37,021 nucleotides of DNA from Rhodoplanes elegans (GCF_016653355.1 NZ_NHSK01000047.1:1-37021); one strand, 5' to 3'. Positions 27,908 to 35,985 are shown, counted from the first letter of the stretch. Program-made: numbers and translations. The notes: generated by a model from the sequence alone, not told the origin.

Positions 27908-28114
27908 CTACAGCGTCGCCTGGGCGTGGCCGCAGTCCTTGCAGGTGTAGCGCACGCGGTTCTCGCCCTTGGGGGCCGTCACCTTGTTGGTGGCCCCGCA
28001 CTTGCCGCACACCGCATCGATGCGGGTGTCGCCCTGCTTGATGGTGAGGCCGCGACGCTCGATCGCCTCCCGCACCAGGCGCTCGGTCTCCTCGCGCATC
28101 GCCTGCTTCGACAT
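27908..28114 (-). CDS. Small zinc-ribbon protein (unknown function)
   Basis: A 68-residue protein. The N-terminal half is a charged, probably helical segment (REETERLVREAIERRG). The C-terminal half is a zinc ribbon with C36-x2-C39 (CGKCG) and C58-x2-C61 (CKDCG), a treble of beta strands between (TNKVTAPKGENRVRYT), and the end HAQATL. The C-C-18-C-C spacing is typical of rubredoxin-like ribbons. I do not recognise a named family. The ATG at 28114, with GGTGA just upstream, gives a compact protein; the open frame upstream up to 28312 is Pro/Arg-rich and not convincing. It could bind nucleic acid or act as an adaptor. Confidence 0.72.
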   Translation of the reverse strand: MSKQAMREETERLVREAIERRGLTIKQGDTRIDAVCGKCGATNKVTAPKGENRVRYTCKDCGHAQATL

Positions 28115-28292
28115 GTCACCGTCCCGTTCGCTGTGTCGGGGCAGGAGTAGACCGGGAGTCGGCGGGGGGCAAGGCCCGGACGATGCCACCGCCGGCCCTG
28201 TGGACCCCGGGGCCCGTGGGATCACGGTCCCGTGAGGAAAACGCGACGTGGGGATGTCTTCGCGGGATCGCGCCGGGGCAAGTCTCGCGGGC

Positions 28293-28742
28293 CTATCGCT
28301 TCCGGGTCGCACCGGCCGAGCTGAACGAGATTCGCTCCAGCGACTTCGGATCGGCCACCTTCTTGGACTTTGTCACCTTGGGTGCTTTCGGCGCGGCCTT
28401 GGACTTTTCCGCCGGCTCGGCCATGCCTCCGGCAAGAGCGAGCACCAGCCGGCGCTGCGCCGCGGGGTCGGTTTCCTTGAAGACCGGGTTGTGTTTGTCG
28501 AGCTTGCTGCCGAGCGACTTGATCTCGGCGTCCGACATGCCGTCCGTGACGAGCCCGAATGCTTCCGCCCCGAGCGCGGAGTGGATCGCGCGAACCGCGG
28601 CAAGCTCGGTCTTCTTGTCCTTGATCAGCTTGACCACGAGTGTCCGCGCCGCCTTCACGACGTCGGGCGCGATCGCCTCGAAGGCGGCGCGGTGCGAGCC
28701 GATGCTCCGAAAGACCTCGAAACCGTCGATCTCAAGCGCCAT
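28293..28742 (-). CDS. Unrecognised 149-residue partner of a ParA-type ATPase
   Basis: I do not recognise this family. The 149-residue protein has a predicted helical N-terminal two thirds ([43 protein letters not shown]..., written here as key stretches RAAFEAIAP and [11 protein letters not shown]). It then has a Lys/Ala/Pro-rich basic tail from about residue 110 ([18 protein letters not shown]) that could contact DNA. It overlaps the ParA gene by 11 bases, and its ATG has a perfect AGGAGG six bases upstream inside the ParA reading frame. The two must be co-translated. By analogy with par loci it may be the adaptor or DNA-binding partner of the ATPase. No ParB CTPase or ribbon-helix-helix motif is visible. 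Confidence 0.8.
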   Translation of the reverse strand: MALEIDGFEVFRSIGSHRAAFEAIAPDVVKAARTLVVKLIKDKKTELAAVRAIHSALGAEAFGLVTDGMSDAEIKSLGSKLDKHNPVFKETDPAAQRRLVLALAGGMAEPAEKSKAAPKAPKVTKSKKVADPKSLERISFSSAGATRKR

Positions 28743-29628
28743 GAACCACCTCCTCGACTTCCTTGGCGAGCTTATCGAGCACCGGGACCATGTTACCCCA
28801 TTTGTTCGTGAAGGTGGGATTGGTGCCGGTCTTGCCCAGGGCCTCGGCGACGGCTGCGGCTTCCTTGATGATCGTGTCGAGCGGCTTGAAGACGGGATCC
28901 GAAACCGCCCCTTCGTTCATGATCTTCTCCATCGTCCGATGATGCTCTTTGATCGGCCGTTGGCGGGTGACAAGAACGTGAGGCAGACGTTTCGGAGCAG
29001 GAATGGCGTTCTTCCCGGGTTGCTCCCCGCCCGTCCACAGGTGCTTGCAGAACGATGCCAAGCCATAAGTGGACAAGAAATCCGGAATGGTCGGCACGAT
29101 CACGAGATCGGCCAGCCGAATGCCCGCCTCGGTGAACGCCGAGATGCCAGGTGCACAGTCGATGACGACATAATCGAACTTCGCTTCAGGACGACCGAGT
29201 TCAGTCTTCAGGATGTCGAACACTCGTCGGACAATTGCATTGAGACCGAAGTTTTGCTGTGTCAGCTTGAAAATGATGTCGCGCTCGAGCAACCGGAGTT
29301 GCGCGCTGGCGGGGAGCAACGACACATTCAGCGGCTTTCCGCCCTGCATGACGTCGCCGGCCTGGTCTTCGATGCAGTCTCGGAACTTGACCAAACGCCC
29401 GCCCAGCAAAAAATCGTCGAGAAAGCCGTCCAGCGTTCGCCCATCCTCGATCAGCTTAAGCAGCTTGTCGTTTCCAGCGATGCAGATCGAAGCATTCGAC
29501 TGCGCGTCGGCGTCGATGACGAGAACGCTTCGCCCCATCGCCGCGAGCGCTTCGGCCAGAGCGACGACTGTGGCGGTCTTCCCCACCCCGCCCTTCATGT
29601 TGGCAACAGCAATGACTTTTCCAGGCAC
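28732..29628 (-). CDS. ParA/MinD-type P-loop ATPase (orphan)
   Basis: A 298-residue deviant Walker A ATPase. The P-loop is KGGVGKT at residues 12-18, with DADAQSNAS as the A' motif and [17 protein letters not shown] as the Walker B region. There is no N-terminal helix-turn-helix, so it is a short (type Ib/soj-like) ParA. The start is GTG at 29628 with GGAG six bases before it. GC content is low here (27 of 60 bases, 45%, at 29221-29280 against about 67% in tctA), which points to horizontal acquisition. Its partner is the 149-residue protein that it overlaps. No parS-like repeat array or replication gene is seen, so it is unlikely to be a simple plasmid partition locus. Confidence 0.88.
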   Translation of the reverse strand: MPGKVIAVANMKGGVGKTATVVALAEALAAMGRSVLVIDADAQSNASICIAGNDKLLKLIEDGRTLDGFLDDFLLGGRLVKFRDCIEDQAGDVMQGGKPLNVSLLPASAQLRLLERDIIFKLTQQNFGLNAIVRRVFDILKTELGRPEAKFDYVVIDCAPGISAFTEAGIRLADLVIVPTIPDFLSTYGLASFCKHLWTGGEQPGKNAIPAPKRLPHVLVTRQRPIKEHHRTMEKIMNEGAVSDPVFKPLDTIIKEAAAVAEALGKTGTNPTFTNKWGNMVPVLDKLAKEVEEVVHGA

Positions 29629-29751
29629 GGCAATCTCCGTGTGGGCCGATCAAGCTTTTCGCGGACGCAAGATGCGCAACTAAGCCTGGAATCAGGGGGA
29701 TGTCCACCCCGCACGACAAAGGTCCCAGAAAGGTTCGCCAACCATCGCGCG

Positions 29752-29973
29752 TTAACGTCCATCCCTCTTCATCTCAAGTCGACCGGGAAACGTGAGGAGA
29801 AAGGACAGGAAATCCTTGTCGGTGTCGGAATAGAGCTTCTGCGCCTCCTTCACCGGCACCAGCACGGCGGCCGGCTTGCCGTCACGCGTGATGGTCGTCG
29901 GCTCGCCGCGCTCGGCGGCGTCGATGAGCGACGACAGCGAATTGGCGGCGTCACGCACGTCAATGGATTTCAT
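29752..29973 (-). CDS. Phd/YefM-type antitoxin, orphan
   Basis: A 73-residue protein of the Phd/YefM antitoxin family. The N-terminal DNA-binding fold is clear (MKSIDVRDAANSLSSLIDAAERGEPTTITRDGKPAAVLVPV). The C-terminal tail FLSFLLTFPGRLEMKRDGR resembles the toxin-binding region of the family but ends shortly after the FPG block. GGAGA lies seven bases before the ATG. No toxin gene follows: the next 123 bases are non-coding and then the ParA module starts. The start overlaps, as ATGA, the end of a short upstream open frame ending FIERSENAR, which may be a gene remnant. It may be a solitary antitoxin or a broken toxin-antitoxin pair. Confidence 0.8.
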   Translation of the reverse strand: MKSIDVRDAANSLSSLIDAAERGEPTTITRDGKPAAVLVPVKEAQKLYSDTDKDFLSFLLTFPGRLEMKRDGR

Positions 29974-30054
29974 CGCGCATTCTCCGATCGCTCGATGAAA
30001 GGCACAGCCGGAGCCGCAAAGACGTCGATCTTCTTAACGGTCGTCGATTCTGAC

Positions 30055-30145
30055 TCGTCATGCCCGGCCTTGTGCCGGGCATCCACGTCTTGAATGTCCC
30101 TCGGCAACAGAAACGTGGATGGCCGGGACGAGCCCGGCCCTGACG
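30055..30145. repeat. Palindromic intergenic repeat, family E
   Basis: TCGTCATGCCCGGC...GCCGGGCATCCACGT forms one hairpin, and ACGTGGATGGCCGGG...CCCGGCCCTGACG complements it, so the whole 91-base unit folds back on itself. It lies between the antitoxin and mrp genes. Similar TGCCCGGCCTTGTGCCGGGCAT units are frequent in Bradyrhizobiaceae intergenic DNA. Confidence 0.75.
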
Positions 30146-30177
30146 GCGCAGGCGATCTTGGAAAACCGCCTTTGGCG

Positions 30178-31341
30178 TTACGCCTCGATGACGATCCGCG
30201 GCGCGCTGCGTCCCCCCGCCCCGGCGAGCTGATCACGCACTTTCGTCGCGATGTCGCGATAGATCACCGCGTGCGGCCCGTCCGCATCGGTCGCGACGAC
30301 GGGGCGGCCGGCGTCGGAGTTTTCGCGGATCGCCATGTGGAGCGGCACCTCGCCCAAGAACGGCACGCCGAGGCGGGCGGCCTCGTCGCGGGCGCCGCCG
30401 TGGCCGAAGATGTCGGAGCGCTCGCCGCATTTCGGGCAGAGGAAGTAGCTCATGTTCTCGACGATGCCGAGCACCGGCACGTCGACGCGGCGGAACATGG
30501 CGATGCCGCGCCGCGCGTCGATCAGCGCGAGGTCCTGCGGGGTCGAGACGATCACGGCGCCGCGGAGCGGCACCTGCTGGGCCATGGTGAGCTGGGCGTC
30601 GCCGGTGCCGGGCGGCATGTCGACGACCAGCACGTCGAGCGTGCCCCAGTCGACCTCGCGCAGCATCTGGGTCAGCGCCGACATCACCATCGGGCCGCGC
30701 CAGATCATCGGCGTCTCTTCCTCGACCAGGAAGCCGATCGACATCACCTCGAGCCCGTAACCCTTCAGCGGGATCAGCTTGTTGCCGGGGCCCATCTGCG
30801 GCTTGCCGGAGAGCCCGAGCAGGCGCGGCACCGAGGGGCCGTAGATGTCGGCGTCCAGAAGCCCGACGCGCAGGCCGATCGCCTGAAGCCCGAGCGCCAG
30901 ATTGACCGAGGTGGTCGACTTGCCCACCCCGCCCTTGCCGGAGGCGACCGCGATGATCGACGACACGCCCGGCACGGCCGGCTGCTGCGGCGCCCCGCCG
31001 CCGCCGCCGTGAGCATGCCCGTGACCACCATGGGCGTGACCACCACCGGCCGGCGCCGCGGCCGGACGCGCAGCGCCCCCGCCGGCACCGCCGCCGGCGC
31101 GCTCCGCCGTGAGCGCCACCATGGCCGAGGTGACGCCCGGAATCGCCTTCACGGCCGCCTCGGCGGCGGCCCGCACCGGGTCCCAGGCCTTCACCGTGGA
31201 GGCATCGACCGTGAGCGAGAAGAACACCTTGCCGTCGCCGACGACGATCTCGGACAGGGTGCCCGACTCGGTGAGCGGCAGGCCGCTCGGGGTCTTCACC
31301 CGTGCGAGGCTCGCGAGAACGTCGTCCCTGGTCGGCGCCAT
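30178..31341 (-). CDS. apbC: Mrp/ApbC-type Fe-S cluster carrier ATPase
   Basis: A 387-residue protein that carries and delivers [4Fe-4S] clusters. The N-terminal MIP18/DUF59 domain covers about residues 5-80. A linker at 82-123 holds a Gly/Ala stretch and a His cluster (His102, 104, 107, 109, 111 in GGGHAHGGHGHAHGG). The P-loop domain follows, with GKGGVGKS at 135-142, DADIYGPSVP and DMPPGTGDAQL. The CxxC of FLCPKCGE binds the cluster at the dimer interface. The ATG at 31341 follows GGGGAG. The His-rich linker is unusual and may bind Ni, Zn or Fe. Fe-S clients in this window include MoaA and HpnJ. It is transcribed alone. Confidence 0.93.
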   Translation of the reverse strand: MAPTRDDVLASLARVKTPSGLPLTESGTLSEIVVGDGKVFFSLTVDASTVKAWDPVRAAAEAAVKAIPGVTSAMVALTAERAGGGAGGGAARPAAAPAGGGHAHGGHGHAHGGGGGAPQQPAVPGVSSIIAVASGKGGVGKSTTSVNLALGLQAIGLRVGLLDADIYGPSVPRLLGLSGKPQMGPGNKLIPLKGYGLEVMSIGFLVEEETPMIWRGPMVMSALTQMLREVDWGTLDVLVVDMPPGTGDAQLTMAQQVPLRGAVIVSTPQDLALIDARRGIAMFRRVDVPVLGIVENMSYFLCPKCGERSDIFGHGGARDEAARLGVPFLGEVPLHMAIRENSDAGRPVVATDADGPHAVIYRDIATKVRDQLAGAGGRSAPRIVIEA

Positions 31342-31466
31342 GCTGGTCTCCCCTGCCCGGCGCGGCGCGCCGGGGTCCATTGGTCCGGAGAACATAGGGG
31401 CGGCCGGCCGCCGGTCAACGGCGGCAAATTCGCGGGCTTGCGCCGCGTCGAAGACCTCGATGATTG

Positions 31467-31570
31467 GTCATTCCGGGGCGCGCCGAAGGCGCGAACCCGG
31501 AATCCAGCGACGGCACGCGACATTTCGGGCTGGATTCCGGGTTCGGCGTTGCGCGCCGCCCCGGAATGAC
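31467..31570. repeat. Palindromic intergenic repeat, family A
   Basis: It starts GTCATTCCGGGGCGCGCC and ends CGCGCCGCCCCGGAATGAC, with AACCCGGAATCCAGCG and GGATTCCGGGTTCGGCG as inner arms. It is very similar to 13626-13764 apart from the centre. It lies between the SMR exporter and mrp genes. Confidence 0.85.
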
Positions 31571-31598
31571 GCCGGGTCCGGCGTCGACCGGCGAAAGG

Positions 31599-31916
31599 TC
31601 AGCCCATCTTCAGCCCGACGATGCCGAGCACGATCAGGCCGGCCGAGACGAAACGGACCATCGTGCCCGCGTCGCCGAAGAACCACACCCCGACCAGGAA
31701 GGCGCCGACCGCACCGATGCCGGTCCACACCGCATAGGCCGTGCCCATCGGGATGTCGCGCTGGGCGTAGAACAGCAGGATGCCGCTGGCCGTCAGGCAC
31801 AGCACCGCGAAGCCGACCCACAGCCAGCGGATGCCCTGCTCGGTCCAGCCGAGCTTGAGGCCGATCGGCCAGCCGATCTCGCACACCCCCGCGAGCAGCA
31901 GATAGACCCACGCCAT
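31599..31916 (-). CDS. SMR-family exporter (SugE/Gdx type)
   Basis: A 105-residue small multidrug-resistance protein with four transmembrane helices and the essential Glu13 in helix 1 (LLLAGVCEIGWPIGLK). It resembles SugE/Gdx more than EmrE: helix 3 carries MGTAYAVWTGIGAVGAFLVG and helix 4 ends GLIVLGIVGLKMG, as in E. coli SugE. Gdx proteins export guanidinium ions in exchange for protons, so guanidinium is the likeliest substrate, with quaternary ammonium compounds an alternative. The ATG at 31916 gives the standard length. I looked for a guanidine riboswitch in the 190 bases upstream and could not recognise one. Confidence 0.88.
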   Translation of the reverse strand: MAWVYLLLAGVCEIGWPIGLKLGWTEQGIRWLWVGFAVLCLTASGILLFYAQRDIPMGTAYAVWTGIGAVGAFLVGVWFFGDAGTMVRFVSAGLIVLGIVGLKMG

Positions 31917-32108
31917 GCCGGCCCCGTCCTTTCTCGCGTTTCGGCCCCCGGCCCCATCTCCGCGCGAGGAGGCGGGTTGACGGCACGGCCGATGCCGGCA
32001 CATAGCCAGCCCCGATGTCGGCCGCAAGACGGCGGGCCGCACCTCCGGCAGAACCCCCGGCAGGACCCCCGATCGGCCTGAGGGCCGCGCAACCCAAAGG
32101 ACAACACC

Positions 32109-32978
32109 ATGGCGAAAGTCGCCTTTCTGGGCCTCGGCGTGATGGGATACCCGATGGCCGGCCACCTCGCGAAAAAGGGCGGCCACGCGGTCACGGTCTA
32201 CAACCGCTCGGCCGACAAGGCGGCCCGCTGGGTGTCGCAGCACGGCGGCCGCGCCGCCGCCACCCCGCGCGAGGCGGCGGCGGGCCAGGACTTCGTCATG
32301 GCCTGCGTCGGCAACGACGACGACCTGCGCCAGGTGACGCTCGGGCCGGACGGCGCCTTCCAGGCGATGGGCAAGGGCACCGTGTTCGTCGACCACACCA
32401 CGGCCTCGGCCGAGGTGGCGCGCGAGCTCGCCGGGGCTGCGGCCGCCGCCGGCTTCGCGACGATCGACGCGCCCGTCTCGGGCGGCCAGGCCGGCGCCGA
32501 GAACGGGGTCCTCACGGTGATGTGCGGCGGCGCAGCCGACGCCTACGCCCGCGCCGAGCCGGTGATCGCGGCCTACGCCCGCGCCTGCACCCTGATGGGC
32601 GAGGCCGGCGCCGGACAACTGGCAAAAATGTGCAACCAGATCTGCATCGCCGGCGTCGTCCAGGGCCTCGCCGAGGCGCTGCACTTCGCCAAGAAGGCCG
32701 GGCTCGACACCGAGAAGCTGATCTCGACGATCTCCAAGGGCGCCGCCCAGTCCTGGCAGATGGAGAACCGCTACAAGACCATGGTGGCGGGCGAGTTCGA
32801 CTTCGGCTTCGCGGTCGACTGGATGCGCAAGGACCTCGACATCGTGCTGGCCGAGGCGCGCCGCAACGGGTCCAAGCTGCCGGTCACGGCGCTGGTCGAC
32901 CAGTTCTATGCCGACGTCCAGGAGATGGGCGGCCGTCGCTGGGACACGTCGAGCCTGATCGCCCGGCTCGAGCGCTGA
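32109..32978 (+). CDS. Beta-hydroxyacid dehydrogenase (GarR / 3-hydroxyisobutyrate dehydrogenase family)
   Basis: A 289-residue NAD(P)-dependent enzyme. The Rossmann motif is FLGLGVMGYPMAGHL at the N-terminus and is followed by VYNRSADKA. The substrate-binding block DAPVSGGQAGAENG is near residue 120-135, and the catalytic lysine lies in GAGQLAKMCNQ near residue 170. The family includes tartronate semialdehyde reductase, 3-hydroxyisobutyrate dehydrogenase and GLYR-type enzymes that cannot be separated reliably here. NRS after the second strand suggests a preference for NADP. It is a single gene, divergent from the SMR exporter; ATG at 32109 follows AAAGGACAACACC, a good ribosome site. Confidence 0.88.
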   Translation: MAKVAFLGLGVMGYPMAGHLAKKGGHAVTVYNRSADKAARWVSQHGGRAAATPREAAAGQDFVMACVGNDDDLRQVTLGPDGAFQAMGKGTVFVDHTTASAEVARELAGAAAAAGFATIDAPVSGGQAGAENGVLTVMCGGAADAYARAEPVIAAYARACTLMGEAGAGQLAKMCNQICIAGVVQGLAEALHFAKKAGLDTEKLISTISKGAAQSWQMENRYKTMVAGEFDFGFAVDWMRKDLDIVLAEARRNGSKLPVTALVDQFYADVQEMGGRRWDTSSLIARLER

Positions 32979-33010
32979 CCGCGCCCCCGCCCCCTTCGGA
33001 TCGATTCGGG

Positions 33011-33036
33011 ACGGGCGTCGCCGCGGCGGCGCCCGT
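33011..33036 (+). terminator. Hairpin after the hydroxyacid dehydrogenase gene
   Basis: ACGGGCGTCGCC pairs with GGCGGCGCCCGT (12 bp with one wobble, two-base loop), followed by TCGCGTTTGCG. It lies 33 bases past the stop. The T-tract is weak. The remainder of the 297-base gap up to the kinase gene includes an AT-richer stretch (about 33205-33240, CTAAGCCTGAATTTAAGG) that probably holds the kinase promoter. Confidence 0.6.
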
Positions 33037-33275
33037 TCGCGTTTGCGTGAGCGGCGCGGCGAACCGTTCACGGCGTCGAACGAAAACGCCGTGGCGCGCT
33101 ACCAATCGTTAACCATGTGCCGCGGAGAGCGGCAAAAAATTCCGCCCCGGCCCGGCTTTTTCGCGGCAAGTCCCGGACTCCACCGCGTTTTCGCCATCGC
33201 GCCTAACGCCGCCCTAAGCCTGAATTTAAGGATTTTGCCCGACTGTCGGGACGAAAGCCGAGCACAGCAGTCCGC

Positions 33276-34871
33276 ATGTCCCTCGAACTCGCCGATCCGC
33301 CTGCTCCGTCTACGGCCGACCGGACCGAGGCCGCACGTCGCCGCATGGCGGCGCAGCGCGTGCGCGAGGCCCGCGACCGGCTGACCTCGACGACCGGGAC
33401 GCGGCCGGCCTTCGACACCGAGCTCCTGCGCCAGTTCGCCCAGAACCGGCTGTCGGGCTCCCTCGTCATCGTGATGCTGATCGTCTCGATCGGCTTCCTG
33501 GCGGGCGTATGGGGCGATCCGCTGGCGGCCGGCGTGTGGACCGCCGCGATGCTGTCGATCCACGTCGTCATCGTCCTGAAATGCCGGGCGTTTCTCGCCG
33601 AGCCTGCGAATGCCGGCAACGGCCGGGCATGGCGGCTGCGGTTCATCCTGCTCGACCTGTTCTTCGGGCTCGCCTGGATGTTCCAGCTCACCCATCCGGT
33701 CGGCACGCACGAGAGCGCCGCGACCTTCAACCTGTTCGTCATGCTGCTGGTGGTCGCCATCGCCAGCATGCTGGCGTCGAGCCTGCCGGTCGCCGTGCTC
33801 GCCACGACGACGCCGGTGACGGCCGCGGTGGCGCTCAACTTCGTGCTCGCCGGCACGGTGCAGGGCTGGATCCTCGCCGCCATGGCGGTGACGGCCCAGA
33901 TCTACTTCGCGCTCCTGTCGTTCCGCATCTACTCGTCGAATCTCGCGACGCTCGAGGCGCGGGCCGAGAAGGACGCGCTGATCGGCGAACTCGAGCAGGC
34001 GAAGGCGAAGTCCGACGAGGCGCGGCGCCGCGCCGAGGGCGCCAACATCGCCAAGTCGCGCTTCCTCGCCCAGATGAGCCACGAGCTGCGAACGCCGCTC
34101 AATGCGATTCTCGGCTTCTCCGAGGTGATGAAGAACGAGATCTTCGGGCCCCACACGGTCGCCGTCTACAAGGACTACTCGAATGACATCCACAATTCGG
34201 GCGTCCACCTGCTCGGCCTGATCAACGAGATTCTCGACCTCTCCCGCATCGAGGCGGGCCGCTACGAGCTCAACGAGGAGCTGGTCGGCCTGATGCAGAC
34301 GGTCGAGGAGTGCCACCACCTGCTGAAGATGCGGGCGCGGAGCCGCGGCATCACCATCCACGAGAGCTTCGAGCCCGACATGCCGAAGCTGTGGGCGGAC
34401 GAGCGGGCGGTCCGGCAGGTCTGCCTCAACCTCCTCTCCAACGCCATCAAGTTCACGCCGCAGGGCGGCGAGGTGTGGCTCAAGGTCGGCTGGACGCATG
34501 CCGGGGGCCAGTATCTCAGCGTGCGCGACAACGGCTCGGGCATCGCCGAGGACGAGATCCCGATCGTGCTCGACTCGTTCGGCCAGGGGTCGAACGCCAT
34601 CAAGTCGGCCGAGCAAGGGGCGGGCCTCGGCCTGCCCATCGTGAAAAGCATCATCGACCTGCACGGCGGCACCTTCACGCTGCGCTCCAAGCTGCGCGAA
34701 GGAACCGAGGTGGTGGTGACGTTCCCGCCCGAACGGGTGATGACGGCGCTGGAGCCGATCCCCGAGCAGGGTCCGGTCGTCCCCTCCGACACGCCGCCGC
34801 CGATGCCGACCGGCCCCGAAGGGCCGGTGTCGCTGCGCCAGCGCCTGCGCAAGTTCAGCCTGGAGAGCTGA
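33276..34871 (+). CDS. Membrane sensor histidine kinase (PdhS/PleC-like HisKA)
   Basis: A 531-residue kinase. A polar 60-residue N-terminus is followed by about six hydrophobic helices arranged in pairs (residues about 62-85, 88-105, 118-138, 148-185, 190-213). A coiled-coil (LEARAEKDALIGELEQAKAKSDEARRRAE) leads to HisKA with phospho-acceptor His269 (MSHELRTPLNAILGFSEVM), then HATPase motifs NLLSNAIKFTP, DNGSGI and GLGLPIVKSII. The MKNEIFGPH...DIHNSGVHLLGLINEILDLSRIEAGRYEL wording resembles alphaproteobacterial cell-cycle kinases such as PdhS, PleC and DivJ, so a role upstream of DivK-type regulators is possible. There is no adjacent response regulator. The ATG at 33276 lacks a strong ribosome site; ATG at 33345 is an alternative. 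Confidence 0.87.
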   Translation: MSLELADPPAPSTADRTEAARRRMAAQRVREARDRLTSTTGTRPAFDTELLRQFAQNRLSGSLVIVMLIVSIGFLAGVWGDPLAAGVWTAAMLSIHVVIVLKCRAFLAEPANAGNGRAWRLRFILLDLFFGLAWMFQLTHPVGTHESAATFNLFVMLLVVAIASMLASSLPVAVLATTTPVTAAVALNFVLAGTVQGWILAAMAVTAQIYFALLSFRIYSSNLATLEARAEKDALIGELEQAKAKSDEARRRAEGANIAKSRFLAQMSHELRTPLNAILGFSEVMKNEIFGPHTVAVYKDYSNDIHNSGVHLLGLINEILDLSRIEAGRYELNEELVGLMQTVEECHHLLKMRARSRGITIHESFEPDMPKLWADERAVRQVCLNLLSNAIKFTPQGGEVWLKVGWTHAGGQYLSVRDNGSGIAEDEIPIVLDSFGQGSNAIKSAEQGAGLGLPIVKSIIDLHGGTFTLRSKLREGTEVVVTFPPERVMTALEPIPEQGPVVPSDTPPPMPTGPEGPVSLRQRLRKFSLES

Positions 34872-34997
34872 GCGCGCGGGCCGAGGTCGGACTTTCGACG
34901 ACATGCCGCACCCGCGACGGGGGCGGCCGCGGTTGTTTTCCCGGCGGCCCGGACTAAGGTCCGGAGGCCCGTCCGGGGCGAATCGAGGTGTCTGGAC

Positions 34998-35699
34998 GTG
35001 TTGACGATGCGCCGTTCCGCCGTGTGGCTCCTGCTTCTGGCCGCGATCGCCGGACTCGCGCTGCTTCTGGCGCAGCGCCCCGGCACCGCCGGCTTGTCCG
35101 ACGGCGACATCGCCTCGCTGATCGTCAAGCTGGGCTTCCTCGCGATGATCAGCGGCGCCGTGCTGACGCTGTTCCGCGACCGCTTCGCGCAGGCCGTTCA
35201 GTGGGCGCTGATCTGGGCCTTGATCGCGCTCCTCCTCGTCGCCGGCTACACCTACCGCCACGACCTGCGCGACGCCGGCGAGCGGATGATGGCCGAGCTG
35301 GTGCCGGGCCGTGCCGCGACCCGTGGCAACGTCGTCGAGGTCGCCCGCGGCCAGGCCGGCGACTTCAAGATCGTCACCAAGGTCAACGGCGCCAGCGTGC
35401 CGATGGTGCTCGATTCGGGCGCCAGCGCCGTGGTGCTGACCCACGAGGCCGCCAAGGCGGCCGGCCTGCCGCTCGACTTCGTCAAGTACAACGTCAATGT
35501 CGACACCGCGAACGGCCGCGCCCAGGCCGCCGCCGTGACGCTCGACCGCATCACGGTCGGCGGCATCGTCGAGCGCTCGGTGCCGGCCCTGATCGCCCCG
35601 CCCGGCCAGCTCAAGGTCAGCCTGCTCGGCATGAGCTTCCTGGACCGGCTGGAGAGCTGGGAGGTCCGCGGCGGCAAGCTCTCGATGCGGGCGCATTGA
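34998..35699 (+). CDS. Membrane-anchored retropepsin-like aspartic protease (TIGR02281 type)
   Basis: A protein of 233 residues. Three hydrophobic helices occur in the N-terminal half: VWLLLLAAIAGLALLLA, IASLIVKLGFLAMISGAVLTLF and ALIWALIALLLVAGYTY. The C-terminal domain is a single-lobe aspartic protease, with the catalytic Asp139-Ser-Gly in MVLDSGASAVVLTHEAA and the flap and hydrophobic GLPLDFVKYNVNVDTANGRA and SLLGMSFLDRLESWEV segments. It probably dimerises like retropepsins, with the active site on the periplasmic side. The start is GTG at 34998, nine bases after GAGG; the ATG at 35007 is too far from that site. Substrates in these clan AA bacterial proteins are mostly unknown. It follows the kinase gene by 126 bases. 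Confidence 0.88.
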   Translation: MLTMRRSAVWLLLLAAIAGLALLLAQRPGTAGLSDGDIASLIVKLGFLAMISGAVLTLFRDRFAQAVQWALIWALIALLLVAGYTYRHDLRDAGERMMAELVPGRAATRGNVVEVARGQAGDFKIVTKVNGASVPMVLDSGASAVVLTHEAAKAAGLPLDFVKYNVNVDTANGRAQAAAVTLDRITVGGIVERSVPALIAPPGQLKVSLLGMSFLDRLESWEVRGGKLSMRAH

Positions 35700-35760
35700 G
35701 GCGCGCGGGCGCGCCGAGGCGCCGACGGCGCGGGCTTCCGCTGAAGTCGCCCGGTTCTCG

Positions 35761-35924
35761 GACGCGTGCCCCGGACAAGGCGCGGCAGGCCGTAGGCCTG
35801 ATGCGCCGCAGAGCCGGGGCCCAGGGCGGCACGACGCGCGGCACGACGCGCGGACCGGAACGACCTCACGCCCTCGCCCCTGGGTCCCGGTTCGCGGCGC
35901 GTTGCGCCGCGCCCGGGACACGAG
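35761..35924. repeat. Dispersed repeat family B, minus orientation
   Basis: The reverse complement of this 164-base element matches 15491-15635. The last 46 bases (35879-35924) differ at only one position from 15491-15536. An extra GGCACGACGCGCGGCACGACGCGC direct duplication interrupts the middle here. It lies between the protease gene and the pucBA terminator. Confidence 0.85.
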
Positions 35925-35985
35925 GCTCGGGAACACCGGTCCAGCGTCCGAGCGACGCGGCACCAGGCTTCAAACGCATCCCCTC

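Noticed and set aside
28115-28312. N-terminal extension of the zinc-ribbon protein to 134 residues
   Set aside because: The added sequence is Pro/Arg/Ser-rich and lacks a ribosome site, whereas ATG 28114 has a reasonable one and starts a compact charged helix.
28732-29628. Plasmid partition locus or integrated plasmid
   Set aside because: No replication initiator, ParB, iterons or parS array is visible around the ParA gene, and the flanks are ordinary chromosomal genes.
31917-32108. Possible guanidine riboswitch ahead of the SugE/Gdx-type gene
   Set aside because: I looked for paired ACGR-loop hairpins and ykkC-like motifs in the 190 bases upstream and found nothing convincing. A covariance-model search would decide.
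33099-35963. A 954-codon minus-strand open frame over the kinase and protease genes
   Set aside because: Its translation is Arg/Gly/His-rich low-complexity sequence antisense to two clear genes, a common artefact of high-GC codon use.
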